Shown piece by piece: positions 19,166 to 28,105 of a stretch of DNA of 64,000 nucleotides. The stretch lies in contig CALXQR010000002.1 of the NCBI GenBank assembly GCA_944390675.1, positions 124,001 to 188,000 on the forward strand. The letters are read 5' to 3'. Position 1 is the first letter of the stretch. Each line of letters begins with the position of its first letter. The notes under the pieces are model-generated. The model made no database searches. It saw only the letters and a program-made list of their open reading frames with translations, and was not told the origin of the DNA. The stretch comes from an uncultured Burkholderiaceae bacterium. Its GTDB lineage: Bacteria > Pseudomonadota > Gammaproteobacteria > Burkholderiales > Burkholderiaceae_F. The translations under genes and the position numbers were made by a program.

Positions 19166-20536
19166 TTAACGACGCATCAGGCCGCCCAAAAGCGCTGCGA
19201 CGCGAGGCTTTTTCTTTTGATCTTTAAGAGGAGTCTTTTGGGAGCTCTGAGAACTTTCTGTCTGAGCTTCCGGGTGACTCGGCACGTAGGGCTCGTCAAA
19301 AAACGGATCCGAACTCACGGGCGTCACAGGGGGCGGCGTGTAAACCTTTCTCGGGCCCCGAGACGGACGGCGGTGAGAAGACACATCGAGTCTGACGCGC
19401 TTAAAGCGCTCTTTAATCAAAGACTCAATGGCCGTGACATTTTTTTCGTCCGCGCCCGGGCACATCAAAGTGAGCGCCAAACCCTTCATGCCCGCGCGGC
19501 CCGTACGGCCGATGCGGTGCACATAGTCTTCGGCGTTAAAGGGCACGTCGTAGTTGATCACAACGGGAAGATCGGCGATATCCAAACCGCGGGCGGCCAC
19601 GTCAGTTGCCACCAGCACGCGAACCTTTCCTTGCTTGAAAGCTTCCAGTGTTTTAATGCGCTCGTCCTGCGTTTTGTCGCCGTGAATGGCGTCCGCTTCA
19701 ATACCGTATTGCGTCAGCGTTCGCGCTAAGCGCCGGCAAGCGATCTTGGAATTGACAAAAACGAGAATGTTTTTCGCTTCATCGCACATCTCATCGTCGA
19801 GCAAATCCAAAAGCGCATCGACTTTTTCCGAGTCGTGCACTTCAAAGAGTTTTTGCGTGATGGTCTTAGCGGTGGAATTCTCGCGCGCCACTTCAACCAA
19901 CTTCGGATTATTTAAGAAATTGGCCGCAAGCTTTTTAATCTCGGGCGAGAAAGTCGCCGAGAACATCAGGCTTTGACGCTTGGCGGGCAAAAGCTTCAAG
20001 ATCTTTGAGATATCGGGCAAAAAGCCCATGTCAAGCATACGGTCGGCTTCATCGAGCACGACGATTTGCACTTGACTTAAAACGGTGTTGCGCTGCTCAA
20101 CATGGTCAAGCAGACGGCCCGGCGTTGCCACCAAAACTTCCACGCCGCGGCGAAGCGTGTCTTGCTGCGTGCGGATATCCACGCCGCCAAATACGCAGGC
20201 CGTTCTCAAACCCGTGTACTTTGCATAAGCTTCTAAATTCTCATGCACTTGATCGGCCAACTCTCGAGTCGGCGTTAAAACCAAGGCGCGCACAGGGTGT
20301 CTCGCGGGCGACATACTGGTATTCGCAGTCGGAATCAAACGCTCCAACAAGGGCAAACCGAAACTGGCAGTTTTACCTGTGCCGGTCTGAGCGGCGCCCA
20401 TAACATCACTGCCCGCCAAAACCAACGGAATGGCTTGAACTTGAATGGGAGTGGGCGTTTCGTAGCCCATTTCGGTGATCGCGCGAATAATGCTTTCGTG
20501 CAAACCGAATGCGGCAAAAGAAGTCTGTTGAGTCAT
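19166..20536 (-). CDS. rhlE: DEAD-box RNA helicase, RhlE type
   Basis: 456 aa. ATP-dependent RNA unwinding in ribosome assembly or RNA decay. All helicase motifs are seen: Q motif near FAAFGLHESI, AQTGTGKT, PTRELADQ, TPGRLLDH, DEADRMLDMGF, SAT, VATDVAARGLD and HRIGRTGRAG. The C-terminal tail (about 90 aa) is basic and low-complexity, as in RhlE. ATG 20536 with CCGGAATTC upstream is preferred to TTG 20554. The exact subfamily (RhlE versus DbpA/SrmB) is by overall resemblance. Confidence 0.9.
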   Translation of the reverse strand: MTQQTSFAAFGLHESIIRAITEMGYETPTPIQVQAIPLVLAGSDVMGAAQTGTGKTASFGLPLLERLIPTANTSMSPARHPVRALVLTPTRELADQVHENLEAYAKYTGLRTACVFGGVDIRTQQDTLRRGVEVLVATPGRLLDHVEQRNTVLSQVQIVVLDEADRMLDMGFLPDISKILKLLPAKRQSLMFSATFSPEIKKLAANFLNNPKLVEVARENSTAKTITQKLFEVHDSEKVDALLDLLDDEMCDEAKNILVFVNSKIACRRLARTLTQYGIEADAIHGDKTQDERIKTLEAFKQGKVRVLVATDVAARGLDIADLPVVINYDVPFNAEDYVHRIGRTGRAGMKGLALTLMCPGADEKNVTAIESLIKERFKRVRLDVSSHRRPSRGPRKVYTPPPVTPVSSDPFFDEPYVPSHPEAQTESSQSSQKTPLKDQKKKPRVAALLGGLMRR

Positions 20537-20646
20537 TAAGAATTCCGGAAACAAAAATCAGCGGACACTTTGTCCGCAAAAGAGCATATCGCTTTGAAAT
20601 TTCGGAGATTTTATCATTTATCGCTCGCTTTTGTTTTGCGGCTAAA

Positions 20647-20680
20647 GAAAAACGCCGCAAACCTTTCGATCTGCAGCGCC
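20647..20680 (-). terminator. terminator of the lipoprotein gene
   Basis: On the minus strand CGCTGCA pairs with TGCGGCG (one T-G pair) around 12 bases, followed by TTTTTC. Confidence 0.7.
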
Positions 20681-20710
20681 TTTCAGATGAACGTTTAAAT
20701 CAGAGCAGTA

Positions 20711-21227
20711 TTACTTGCCCATGTTTTCAAACGTCTTGCGATGACGTTCATCCAATTCGATACCGCCTTCGAGGATGAGGTTTTCCCATTCGCGAGCCAT
20801 CGGGCCGGTAATCGTCTTGGAGTTGTCATTGATCATTTGTTCGCACTTGGCGGCGTCACCGCTCAAGCAAGCGTTGCGCATAGCGCCTTTGGTCTTGTTG
20901 ACCGTCTTAACCGTAGCCAAGTACATCGTCAAGTCGGCGTAGTCATACGGATCCAAGGGCTTGCCGGCTTGGTTGTCTTCCCAGTATTGCTTGACGTCAG
21001 CCTTACGGGAATCACGGATCACGGTGCCGTTCTTAGCGAAGAGCAACGTGTTGAAAATCTTCATTTCCTCATTGCTCAACTTCACGGGATGCGTCACGCT
21101 TTCCAAGTCGGTGGAAATGGCCATATGCATCATGATCTTTTCGCCCATCGATTCGGTGATGAGGCTGCTGCAACCGGCCAACACAGCGCAGGAAGCGGCT
21201 GCGGCCAACAAAGTCAATTTTTTTCAT
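20711..21227 (-). pseudogene. small lipoprotein gene with A7 frameshift in the signal peptide
   Basis: The frame from 21217 down to 20711 codes a mature-looking lipoprotein: hydrophobic TLLAAAASCAVLAGCSS with a lipobox LAGC, then about 150 soluble residues with an NACLSGDAAKCEQMI pair of cysteines. Its only in-frame start is a TTG without a ribosome site. The natural start would be ATG 21227 giving MKK, but the run of seven A (21218-21224) puts it out of frame by one; six A would restore MKKLTLLA. This may be a sequencing error, a true mutation, or slippage-controlled expression. The family is unknown to me. Confidence 0.72.
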
Positions 21228-21345
21228 CGTTCGATTTCTCAATTAATAAAAAATCCCGTTGCAAGGTATCAACGCCTCGCAACGCACCGCCGTTTAACAG
21301 TTTTGTTATCGTTTGCAAAATGCATTTTCAAAAGGATATATCCCT

Positions 21346-21395
21346 GTTTAACAATATAAAAAATTATCATTGGTCAATAATTTTTTATGTTAAAC
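21346..21395. promoter_or_regulatory. long AT-rich inverted repeat upstream of leuC
   Basis: GTTTAACA pairs with TGTTAAAC, and inside it TAAAAAATTAT pairs with ATAATTTTTTA, with three extra bases in the left arm and a 9-base centre. It ends 34 bases before the leuC ATG. Its position fits an operator for leuCD; no leucine-rich leader peptide is present. Confidence 0.5.
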
Positions 21396-21429
21396 TGAAA
21401 AGCGGTTTTTGACAGTGAAAGGAAAGACG

Positions 21430-22839
21430 ATGCCTCAAACCCTTTATCAAAAAATCGTTAATGCCCATACTGTAAAGACAATTGACGCCAATACAGTTTT
21501 GCTCTACTGCGACATTCATTTCGCAAACGAATACACCTCCCCTCAAGCCTTCGCAGGCTTGGTCGAACGAAAAATCAACGTCTTGAGCCCTGACTCTCAC
21601 CTGTGCGTGGTCGACCACATCATCCCGACGCACGATGAGTCTCCCCGGCGCATTTATGACGAAGCCTCTCTTATTCAGGCGCAAACGCTTGAGAACAATT
21701 GCAAACGGTTCGGCATTGCCGCTTTCTATGGCGCGGACAGCCCCTCGCAGGGCATTGAACACGTTGTCATGGAAGAGCAGGGGTTGGTTCGTCCCGGCAT
21801 GGTCGTGATTTGCGGCGACAGCCACACCACCACGCACGGCGCGATCGGCGCGCTCGGTTTTGGCATCGGCACCTCAGAAATTGAACATATCCTCGCCACT
21901 CAAACACTTGTCTATCGACTGGCAGGAACCATGCGCATCACCATCAACGGCCGCTTGACGGGCGACGCAACGGCAAAGGATTTGGTTTTAGCCGTGCTTC
22001 GCAAGATTTCCGCACGTGGCGCTCTCGGCCTTGTTGTTGAATACGACGGTGAAGCGGTTCATGCGCTCACCATCGAAGAGCGCATGACGCTTTGCAATCT
22101 GACGGTTGAAGCGGGCGCCCGAGGCGCAATTGTCGCGCCTGATGAAAAAGCCCTTCAATGGGTCTTTGATCACGCCAAAAATCTCAGTAAAGAAGACAAA
22201 GAAGCGATGACCGCGTACACCGCGCAGATGCATTCTGACGCAGACGCTCATTTCGATAAAGAGGTTGTCATTAACGCTTCAATTGTCAAACCGATGGTCA
22301 CCTGGGGAACGAGTCCCGATCAAGCGATCGCTTTTGACGAACGCATCCCCTCACCTGAATCGTTCGACGATCCCGTGGCACAGGAAGCCGCGCGGCGCGC
22401 TCTTAGCTATCAGGATTTAAAGGCGGGCGACTTTATTAAAAGGACCCCGATTCAGCACGTTTTTATCGGCTCCTGCACGAATTCTCGTCTTTGCGACTTA
22501 GAAGCCGCAGCGAAGGTTCTTCGCGGTCGTCACGTGGCTGCCGGCGTTCGCGCTCAGGTTGTGCCCGGTTCCATGCGGATTCGAAAAGAAGCCGAAGAGA
22601 TGGGCTTGGACAAAATCTTTAAAGACGCAGGCTTTGAATGGCGAAAGAGCGGCTGCTCGCTTTGCCTTGCCATGAACGATGACATTTTGGCTGAAGGTGT
22701 GCGTTGCGCCTCCACCACCAACCGCAATTTTGAAGGCCGTCAAGGCCGCGGCAGCCACACCCATTTGGTGAGCCCCGAGACCGCTGCGGCCAGCGCCGTG
22801 ATGGGCTACCTTTGCGACAAATCGGAATTAAAGGACTAA
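21430..22839 (+). CDS. leuC: 3-isopropylmalate dehydratase large subunit
   Basis: 469 aa. With LeuD it isomerises 2- to 3-isopropylmalate in leucine synthesis. The iron-sulfur cluster cysteines are in GSCTNSR and SGCSLCLAMN; DSHTTTHGAIGALGFGIGTSE and the C-terminal NRNFEGRQGRG block are intact. ATG 21430 is chosen because AAAGGA precedes it; a longer frame begins with TTG 21409. leuD follows after four bases. Confidence 0.97.
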   Translation: MPQTLYQKIVNAHTVKTIDANTVLLYCDIHFANEYTSPQAFAGLVERKINVLSPDSHLCVVDHIIPTHDESPRRIYDEASLIQAQTLENNCKRFGIAAFYGADSPSQGIEHVVMEEQGLVRPGMVVICGDSHTTTHGAIGALGFGIGTSEIEHILATQTLVYRLAGTMRITINGRLTGDATAKDLVLAVLRKISARGALGLVVEYDGEAVHALTIEERMTLCNLTVEAGARGAIVAPDEKALQWVFDHAKNLSKEDKEAMTAYTAQMHSDADAHFDKEVVINASIVKPMVTWGTSPDQAIAFDERIPSPESFDDPVAQEAARRALSYQDLKAGDFIKRTPIQHVFIGSCTNSRLCDLEAAAKVLRGRHVAAGVRAQVVPGSMRIRKEAEEMGLDKIFKDAGFEWRKSGCSLCLAMNDDILAEGVRCASTTNRNFEGRQGRGSHTHLVSPETAAASAVMGYLCDKSELKD

Positions 22840-22843
22840 AGCG

Positions 22844-23485
22844 ATGGAAAAATTAATCACACTGACGGCTGTCGCCGCTCCGATCGACATCGACAACATG
22901 GATACCGATCAATTGATGCCTAAACAATTTTTGCGCGGCATTGATAAATCCGGTCTTGCCAAGGGCATGCTCTATAACCACCGTCATCTCGCTGACGGTT
23001 CTGTTAATCCGAACTTTGTTTTAAATAAGCCCGGATTTGAAGAAACCAAGATCATTGTCGCAGGTCCCAACTTCGGCTGCGGCTCAAGCCGAGAACACGC
23101 CGTGTGGGGCTTGATGCAATACGGCATCCGCGCGGTTGTGGCCGCAGGTTTCGGCGAAATCTTCTACTCCAACTGCTTCAATAACGGGCTGCTTGCCGCC
23201 AAGGTTTCGCCTCAAACTTCGCGTGAACTCTTTGAGTACCTTTCGGACACAGAACCCAAAACGCTCATGATCAGCGTCAAAGACCGCGAAATTCGGTCGG
23301 CTGACGGCACCCAACGCTGGTCCTTTGAATTGGCTGACCGCCATCAAACGATGCTCCTTGAAGGCTTAGATATGCTCGAAGCAACGATGAAGGATATTGA
23401 CGCCATCGAGCGCTTTAAAAATGATCACGAAAAAGCTTTCGGTTGGATGAGCGGTCTTGCGGGCAAATACGCTAAAGACCTCTAA
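22844..23485 (+). CDS. leuD: 3-isopropylmalate dehydratase small subunit
   Basis: 213 aa swivelling domain of isopropylmalate isomerase. Typical blocks: NMDTDQLMPKQFL, FVLNKPGF, GPNFGCGSSREHAVW and NCFNNGLL. Its ribosome site AAGGAC lies inside the end of leuC. leuB and leuA are not in the window. Confidence 0.97.
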   Translation: MEKLITLTAVAAPIDIDNMDTDQLMPKQFLRGIDKSGLAKGMLYNHRHLADGSVNPNFVLNKPGFEETKIIVAGPNFGCGSSREHAVWGLMQYGIRAVVAAGFGEIFYSNCFNNGLLAAKVSPQTSRELFEYLSDTEPKTLMISVKDREIRSADGTQRWSFELADRHQTMLLEGLDMLEATMKDIDAIERFKNDHEKAFGWMSGLAGKYAKDL

Positions 23486-23506
23486 CTCATAAAAGCATTA
23501 CCTCCG

Positions 23507-23536
23507 ACACCGGTCTGGGATGACCGGTGTTTTTTT
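23507..23536 (+). terminator. terminator of leuCD
   Basis: ACACCGGTC pairs perfectly with GACCGGTGT around six bases and runs into TTTTTT. Confidence 0.94.
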
Positions 23537-23597
23537 GTGCCATAGAACCTTTCGGTTAAAATGGCGAATTCAAAATTCTTCTCTTTTCTAATTGCCC

Positions 23598-24590
23598 ATG
23601 ACTGAGCCCTTATTAGTTGTTGCACCGATGGAAAGCCTCACCGGAATGCCCTTTCGACGGGTGCACGCGCACTTTTTCGGCTCAGTCGACCGCTACTATC
23701 TGCCCTTTGTCACGCCGACCACTCTGCCTCGCTTTACCGATCGGCAAATGCGGGAGCTTGCCCCCGAAGTCAACGCCGGCATTCACGCCGTGCCCCAGCT
23801 TCTGACGCGCCGCCCCGCAGACTTTATTTGGGCCGCTAAAGCCCTTGCCGACCTGGGTTACGACGAAGTAAATCTCAATCTTGGCTGCCCGGCTGGAACA
23901 GTGGTAGCCAAAGGCAAAGGCTCGGGCTTTTTACGGGAACCGGCTCAGCTGCAGCGCTTTTTGGATGCTATTTTTTCCGCCGACCTCCCCATTGCGATTT
24001 CGGTTAAAACCCGAATCGGCTGGGCAGATGAAAAAGAGTTTGATCTTTTAGCCGATGTCTATAACCACTACCCGATGATGAAGTCGCTCACGATTCATCC
24101 GCGATTAAGAACGGACTTCTATAAAGGCGACGTGAGAGAAAAAGTTTTTGAAGAGTATTTTGCAAGCTTCAAAATGCCCTTGGGTTATAACGGCGACATT
24201 ATCACCGTAGCCGACATCCGACGAGTTTCCGAGCGCTACCGACCGCTTGCGCACATCATGGTCGGGCGCGCGCTCATGGCCGATCCCGCGCTTTTCAGAA
24301 AAGCTAAAGGCGGGAAAGCGGCAACGCTTAAAGAAATTCAAAACTACTACGACGCGCTTTTAGAGAGCTATCGCGTCGCCTTCGGTAATCTGAAAAATTC
24401 GCTCATGCGCATGAAGGAATACTGGTTTTTCCAACATAACCTTTTTGATGGCGCAGAAAAAGCCGTGAAAGCCATCTATAAAGCGAAAACGCTTGAGGAC
24501 TACACCGATGCGATTAACCGCATCTACGAGACGTGCCCGCTTCGAAGCGAAGCGCTCTACGGTTGGAAAAAACCGCTCGCAGACGATTGA
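23598..24590 (+). CDS. tRNA-dihydrouridine synthase family protein
   Basis: 330-aa FMN enzyme that reduces uridines in tRNA. It begins with the flavin-binding APMESLTG, has NLNLGCPAGTVVAKGKGSGFL with the catalytic Cys near residue 97, SVKTRIGW, and HPR / GYNGDI in the barrel. It differs from standard DusA, DusB and DusC: the usual D-x-x-F-R around the N-terminal block is SLTGMPFRRVHAHFF, a form often seen in Dus-like proteins of gut bacteria. Its tRNA position is therefore not assigned. A tRNA gene follows 58 bases downstream. Confidence 0.88.
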   Translation: MTEPLLVVAPMESLTGMPFRRVHAHFFGSVDRYYLPFVTPTTLPRFTDRQMRELAPEVNAGIHAVPQLLTRRPADFIWAAKALADLGYDEVNLNLGCPAGTVVAKGKGSGFLREPAQLQRFLDAIFSADLPIAISVKTRIGWADEKEFDLLADVYNHYPMMKSLTIHPRLRTDFYKGDVREKVFEEYFASFKMPLGYNGDIITVADIRRVSERYRPLAHIMVGRALMADPALFRKAKGGKAATLKEIQNYYDALLESYRVAFGNLKNSLMRMKEYWFFQHNLFDGAEKAVKAIYKAKTLEDYTDAINRIYETCPLRSEALYGWKKPLADD

Positions 24591-24648
24591 ATTCGCACAA
24601 AAAGCCTTCTTGCTTTAAAATCCCTCTCTCTTTCGACTTGATCGAAAA

Positions 24649-24725
<77 letters not shown>

Positions 24726-24781
24726 ATTTTGCTATTAACAATTCCCCTTGGTTCTGAAACAATTTTTTCACTCGCTTTGCA

Positions 24782-24787
24782 TATAAT
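24782..24787 (+). promoter_or_regulatory. possible -10 element before the exported protein gene
   Basis: A perfect TATAAT lies 37 bases before the next start codon, after TTTGCA. No clear -35 hexamer is seen at standard spacing. Confidence 0.35.
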
Positions 24788-24824
24788 CAGAGCGTTCTAT
24801 TAATCATCTCACCGGGTTATTTCA

Positions 24825-25847
24825 ATGCCTTCTATCTGCAAATTAGGCCTGTGCGCCGCCATGGGCATGGCGCTGAGCGGTGTTTGCTCCGCTGACTCCC
24901 TTTTCGGTTCTTCCCCCACCGAAGACTTGTCTCACATTAGCACGCTGAGCGCATTCCAAACGGGCGTCTATCACTTCTATGAAAAGAATTCGAGCAGCTT
25001 TAAGCTCGGCAAAAAAACGGGTAACGCTTATCGCCTCTCCACGAGCTTTTCCAAAGGTGCCCCGCAGTATTTCTCTTACGGCACAACGAGTGACTGGACC
25101 GTGAGAAACGGCACCCTGCAGCGCCCCAATATCGCCAATATGGCTAAAGCCGCTTCCGCCAATAAGGTTGATGTCTATCGTCAAGGGCAATCAAGCGGTC
25201 TTTCTGTTGAATTGAAGGCAAAGGATGTTTCCGGCAAGTCCCTTGCTTCTTACCTGAAGATGCAAAACGGGAGTTCGACGAGCCTGTCAGAAGCCGTCTC
25301 CGGATGGAAGAAGTTCCCTGAAGGCTCTGTCGCTTATGAAACAACCATCACGAGTCTTCGCACCGAAGTGATCGTTCCGGAACTCAATGTGTTTACCGGT
25401 CAAAAAACGGTGGAAGGTTTTGTGAAGACTTTCTCGGGCAAGGTGCCCAACTGCCTGCGCTATGAAAAGCGCTCAGGTTATCAGCCCTATGCCATTCGCT
25501 TTACCAACCGCAAGGGCAACTCGGGCAACATCGAAATTTTCAAAGCCAAACGCGGCAAGCTTTTCTGTGAAGTCGAAGGCGGCAAGTACGCTAACGGCAC
25601 CTACAAGATCCAAACGATCAACGGCACGAAGGTTGTGACGCTCTCCTTCCCGAAGAGCATCGACCGTCGTGACATCGGCATTCACTCAAGCGAGAGCGGC
25701 GCGCTTGACCTCGCGTTTGTCGAAGTGAAGAAGCCTCGCGCGCAAGTGCTGCCGGGCCGCGTGCTCTACGCCAACCGCACGTTCACCGACAACCAATATC
25801 GCTTCAACAAGATTGCTGCCGACAGCATCAAAGAAGCTTTGAAGTAA
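24825..25847 (+). CDS. exported protein of unknown function
   Basis: 340 aa, not recognised. An N-terminal signal peptide is clear (SICKLGLCAAMGMALSGVCSA, probable cleavage after CSA at residue 23), so it is likely periplasmic or secreted. The mature part is rich in Ser, Lys, Tyr and Gly, with alternating beta-like segments and two cysteines that could pair (NCLRYEK and KLFCEVEGG). No membrane helix follows the signal. It stands alone, with its own terminator. Confidence 0.75.
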   Translation: MPSICKLGLCAAMGMALSGVCSADSLFGSSPTEDLSHISTLSAFQTGVYHFYEKNSSSFKLGKKTGNAYRLSTSFSKGAPQYFSYGTTSDWTVRNGTLQRPNIANMAKAASANKVDVYRQGQSSGLSVELKAKDVSGKSLASYLKMQNGSSTSLSEAVSGWKKFPEGSVAYETTITSLRTEVIVPELNVFTGQKTVEGFVKTFSGKVPNCLRYEKRSGYQPYAIRFTNRKGNSGNIEIFKAKRGKLFCEVEGGKYANGTYKIQTINGTKVVTLSFPKSIDRRDIGIHSSESGALDLAFVEVKKPRAQVLPGRVLYANRTFTDNQYRFNKIAADSIKEALK

Positions 25848-25856
25848 TCAACACCG

Positions 25857-25890
25857 AAGAGCCGATCCGAATGGGTCGGCTTCTTTTTTT
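25857..25890 (+). terminator. terminator after the exported protein gene
   Basis: GAGCCGA pairs with TCGGCTT around 10 bases and runs into CTTTTTTT. It overlaps an upstream extension of the next reading frame, which is another reason to start that gene at 25907. Confidence 0.88.
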
Positions 25891-25906
25891 CTCGAAAGGA
25901 CGCGAT

Positions 25907-27184
25907 ATGTTTGAGAGTTACATCAAAGAGATGGTTGAAACGCGCCGCGCGCTGCATCGCCGGCCGGAGCTCGGCTGGACGGAATTTGAAACAACGTGGT
26001 ACGTCTGCAGTCACTTAGAAAAATGGGGTATTCCTTTCCTCTTAGGCACTCAAGTCATCAATCCTAAATTTGTGATGGGCCGCGACGAAAAAGCTGTGAA
26101 AGACGCCATCGATCGCGCCAAAAAGCACGGCGTGCCCGCGGACTTCATTGAAAAAACCGAAGGCTACACGGGCGCGGCCGCCATCATTGAAACCGGCCGC
26201 CCGGGGCCTGTCACCGCGCTTCGCTGCGACATGGATGCGCTGCCCGTCAGAGAGTCCGACTCGCCTGATCATTTGCCAGCGAAACTGGGCTTTGCAAGCG
26301 ATCGGCCCGGTCTCATGCACGCCTGCGGTCACGACGGCCACACGGCGGTAGGTCTTGAAGTCGCCCGCTGGATTCATGAACACAAAGAGGAATTTTGCGG
26401 CACGATCAAGATTCTTTTTCAACCCGCTGAAGAAGGCGTGCGAGGCGGTCTTCCCATGTCCGAGTCGGGCATCGTTGACGATGTGGATTGGCTCTTAGGC
26501 AGCCACGTGGGTGGCGTTCTTCATAGCGGCGAAGTCTGCGTACAAGACGACGGCTTTATGGCTTCCACCAAATTTGATATTGAATTCACCGGTCAGGAAG
26601 CGCACGCGGGCAGCGACCCCCAAAAAGGTCACAGCGCACTGGTGGCCGCAGCCTGTGCGACCATGATGCTTCAAGGTATCCCCCGTCACCGCGAAGGTGA
26701 AACACGCGTTTCCGTGGGTAAACTCGTTGCGGGCGAAGGCAGAAATATTGTCGCCGCACACGCTTTGATGCAGATGGAAGTTCGCGGCGGCACGCAGGCG
26801 GTCAATGACTTCATGGTTGACAACGTCAACCGCATCATTGAGGCGGTTGAAACAGCCTATCAGGTCAAAGCAAAAATCACCCGCGTGGGCGAAACTTCAA
26901 CCCTTGTGGTCTGCCCGCCGCTCTTAGATAAGGTAGAAGAGGCGATGCGCGCCGTGCCGGGAATTAAGATTTTGCCGCGCTACCATGGCGCCGACGGCTC
27001 TGAAGACTGTTCCTGGCTTATCCGCAAAGTCGCCTCGCACGGCGGTCAAGCGGGCTTCTTCCTCTATGGGTGCGAACAGAAAGGCCACCATCGGCCGGAC
27101 TTTGAAATCCAGGACGAAACCAATTTGCCAGTAGCCTTTAAGATTTTCCTGAGTTTCGTCAAACTCATCAACCAAAGACACTAA
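25907..27184 (+). CDS. M20 amidohydrolase, AbgA-like
   Basis: 425-aa zinc hydrolase, closest in layout to AbgA, the p-aminobenzoyl-glutamate hydrolase A subunit. Shared points are the early RRxLHxxxExGWxEF-like block, the MGRDEKAVKDAIDRAK insertion and GYTGAAAIIETGRPGPV. Metal ligands are seen in RCDMDALPV, HACGHDGHTAVG, PAEEGVRGG and the late GHHRPDFEIQDE. ATG 25907 follows GAAAGGACGCG. No abgB or abgT is nearby, so a different amide substrate is possible. Confidence 0.85.
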   Translation: MFESYIKEMVETRRALHRRPELGWTEFETTWYVCSHLEKWGIPFLLGTQVINPKFVMGRDEKAVKDAIDRAKKHGVPADFIEKTEGYTGAAAIIETGRPGPVTALRCDMDALPVRESDSPDHLPAKLGFASDRPGLMHACGHDGHTAVGLEVARWIHEHKEEFCGTIKILFQPAEEGVRGGLPMSESGIVDDVDWLLGSHVGGVLHSGEVCVQDDGFMASTKFDIEFTGQEAHAGSDPQKGHSALVAAACATMMLQGIPRHREGETRVSVGKLVAGEGRNIVAAHALMQMEVRGGTQAVNDFMVDNVNRIIEAVETAYQVKAKITRVGETSTLVVCPPLLDKVEEAMRAVPGIKILPRYHGADGSEDCSWLIRKVASHGGQAGFFLYGCEQKGHHRPDFEIQDETNLPVAFKIFLSFVKLINQRH

Positions 27185-27187
27185 AGA

Positions 27188-27221
27188 GACAAACGGGGCC
27201 GAAGTCGGTCCCGTGTCTTTT
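27188..27221 (+). terminator. terminator between convergent genes
   Basis: GACA-AA-CGGGGCC pairs with GGTCCCG-TGTC (one G-T pair) and ends in TTTT. Confidence 0.75.
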
Positions 27222-27232
27222 AGAAATTAGCG

Positions 27233-27964
27233 TTAATTTTTCTTTTCAAAGTGCTGATAGTCTTTGCGCGTTTTCCAGTCTCCGCCCCACTCGAACCCGC
27301 GTTTTTTAAACTCACGCACGCACAGGTCATCGGCATTAATCTTGTAGACAAAATCTTTTGATCGGTCAGCGTAGGCGCGCCCGGCCGCGGGGCTCACTGT
27401 CTTTCCGACAACAAAGGGGTTGTAGAGCGGATTAATATCCACTGCGCGCCCCGTGCTGTGATTGGAGAGTTTGCGCGTACCCGCGACAAAACGGAAATTA
27501 AACGCGGAAGAATTATTCGCTGTCATGGAGCGCTCATCATCGGCGCCGTACCTGTCAATGAGAACCATGCGTTCAATCGGATAACGAGCCTCATAGAGAA
27601 CTTTGAGAACATCCAACACATCCCGGCTGATCGCTTTATTGGTGACAAGCTCGCCTAGGATAATTTTCCCTTTGGCATCGTAGTGCAGCACCTGAAGGTA
27701 GCGAAGATCGTCTCGCTTGATCGTTGCATTGGCAGGGAAAGACTTTCCCTGCATCAAGCGAAATACGGCATCAGGAATGGGTTTAGCGACAAAGCAGCTC
27801 TTTTCGCAAAATGCGCTCACACTTTCTGCGCTCACCGTTTTGCCTGCCTGCCAATTTCGGATCGCCGCCTCATCGGCCAAGAGCGCATCGACGCTTTGAG
27901 CATGCGAAAAACCTACGGTACAAAGTGAGACAATCAGGAAAAATGCGCTGAATTTAGATTTCAT
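27233..27964 (-). CDS. M15-type peptidase (D-Ala-D-Ala carboxypeptidase/endopeptidase fold), exported
   Basis: 243 aa with a signal peptide ending near FSHAQS. The zinc site of the VanY/M15C-type fold is visible: SNHSTGRAVDINPLYNP gives the His and Asp ligands, and KDYQHFEK at the C-terminus gives the last His. Expected to cut peptide bridges of peptidoglycan in the periplasm. An ATG at 28000 would add 12 residues ahead of the signal; ATG 27964 gives the more normal signal peptide. The first half (residues 25-110) is not typical of the family and may be an accessory part. Confidence 0.82.
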   Translation of the reverse strand: MKSKFSAFFLIVSLCTVGFSHAQSVDALLADEAAIRNWQAGKTVSAESVSAFCEKSCFVAKPIPDAVFRLMQGKSFPANATIKRDDLRYLQVLHYDAKGKIILGELVTNKAISRDVLDVLKVLYEARYPIERMVLIDRYGADDERSMTANNSSAFNFRFVAGTRKLSNHSTGRAVDINPLYNPFVVGKTVSPAAGRAYADRSKDFVYKINADDLCVREFKKRGFEWGGDWKTRKDYQHFEKKN

Positions 27965-28105
27965 GATCGAGAGCGGTAAACGTTGAAATTGCATTGCCAT
28001 TTTAAGGTCTTTTCAGAGCGATCATAGGTTCAAAAAATGCCCGCAACTTCTCCGTATAATTTACAGTTGGATTATTTTGGAAAAGTTATACGACCGGAGG
28101 TTTAA

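Noticed and set aside
25857-25906. Upstream extension of the AbgA-like gene to 25871
   Set aside because: It runs through a clear terminator hairpin, while ATG 25907 has a good ribosome site.
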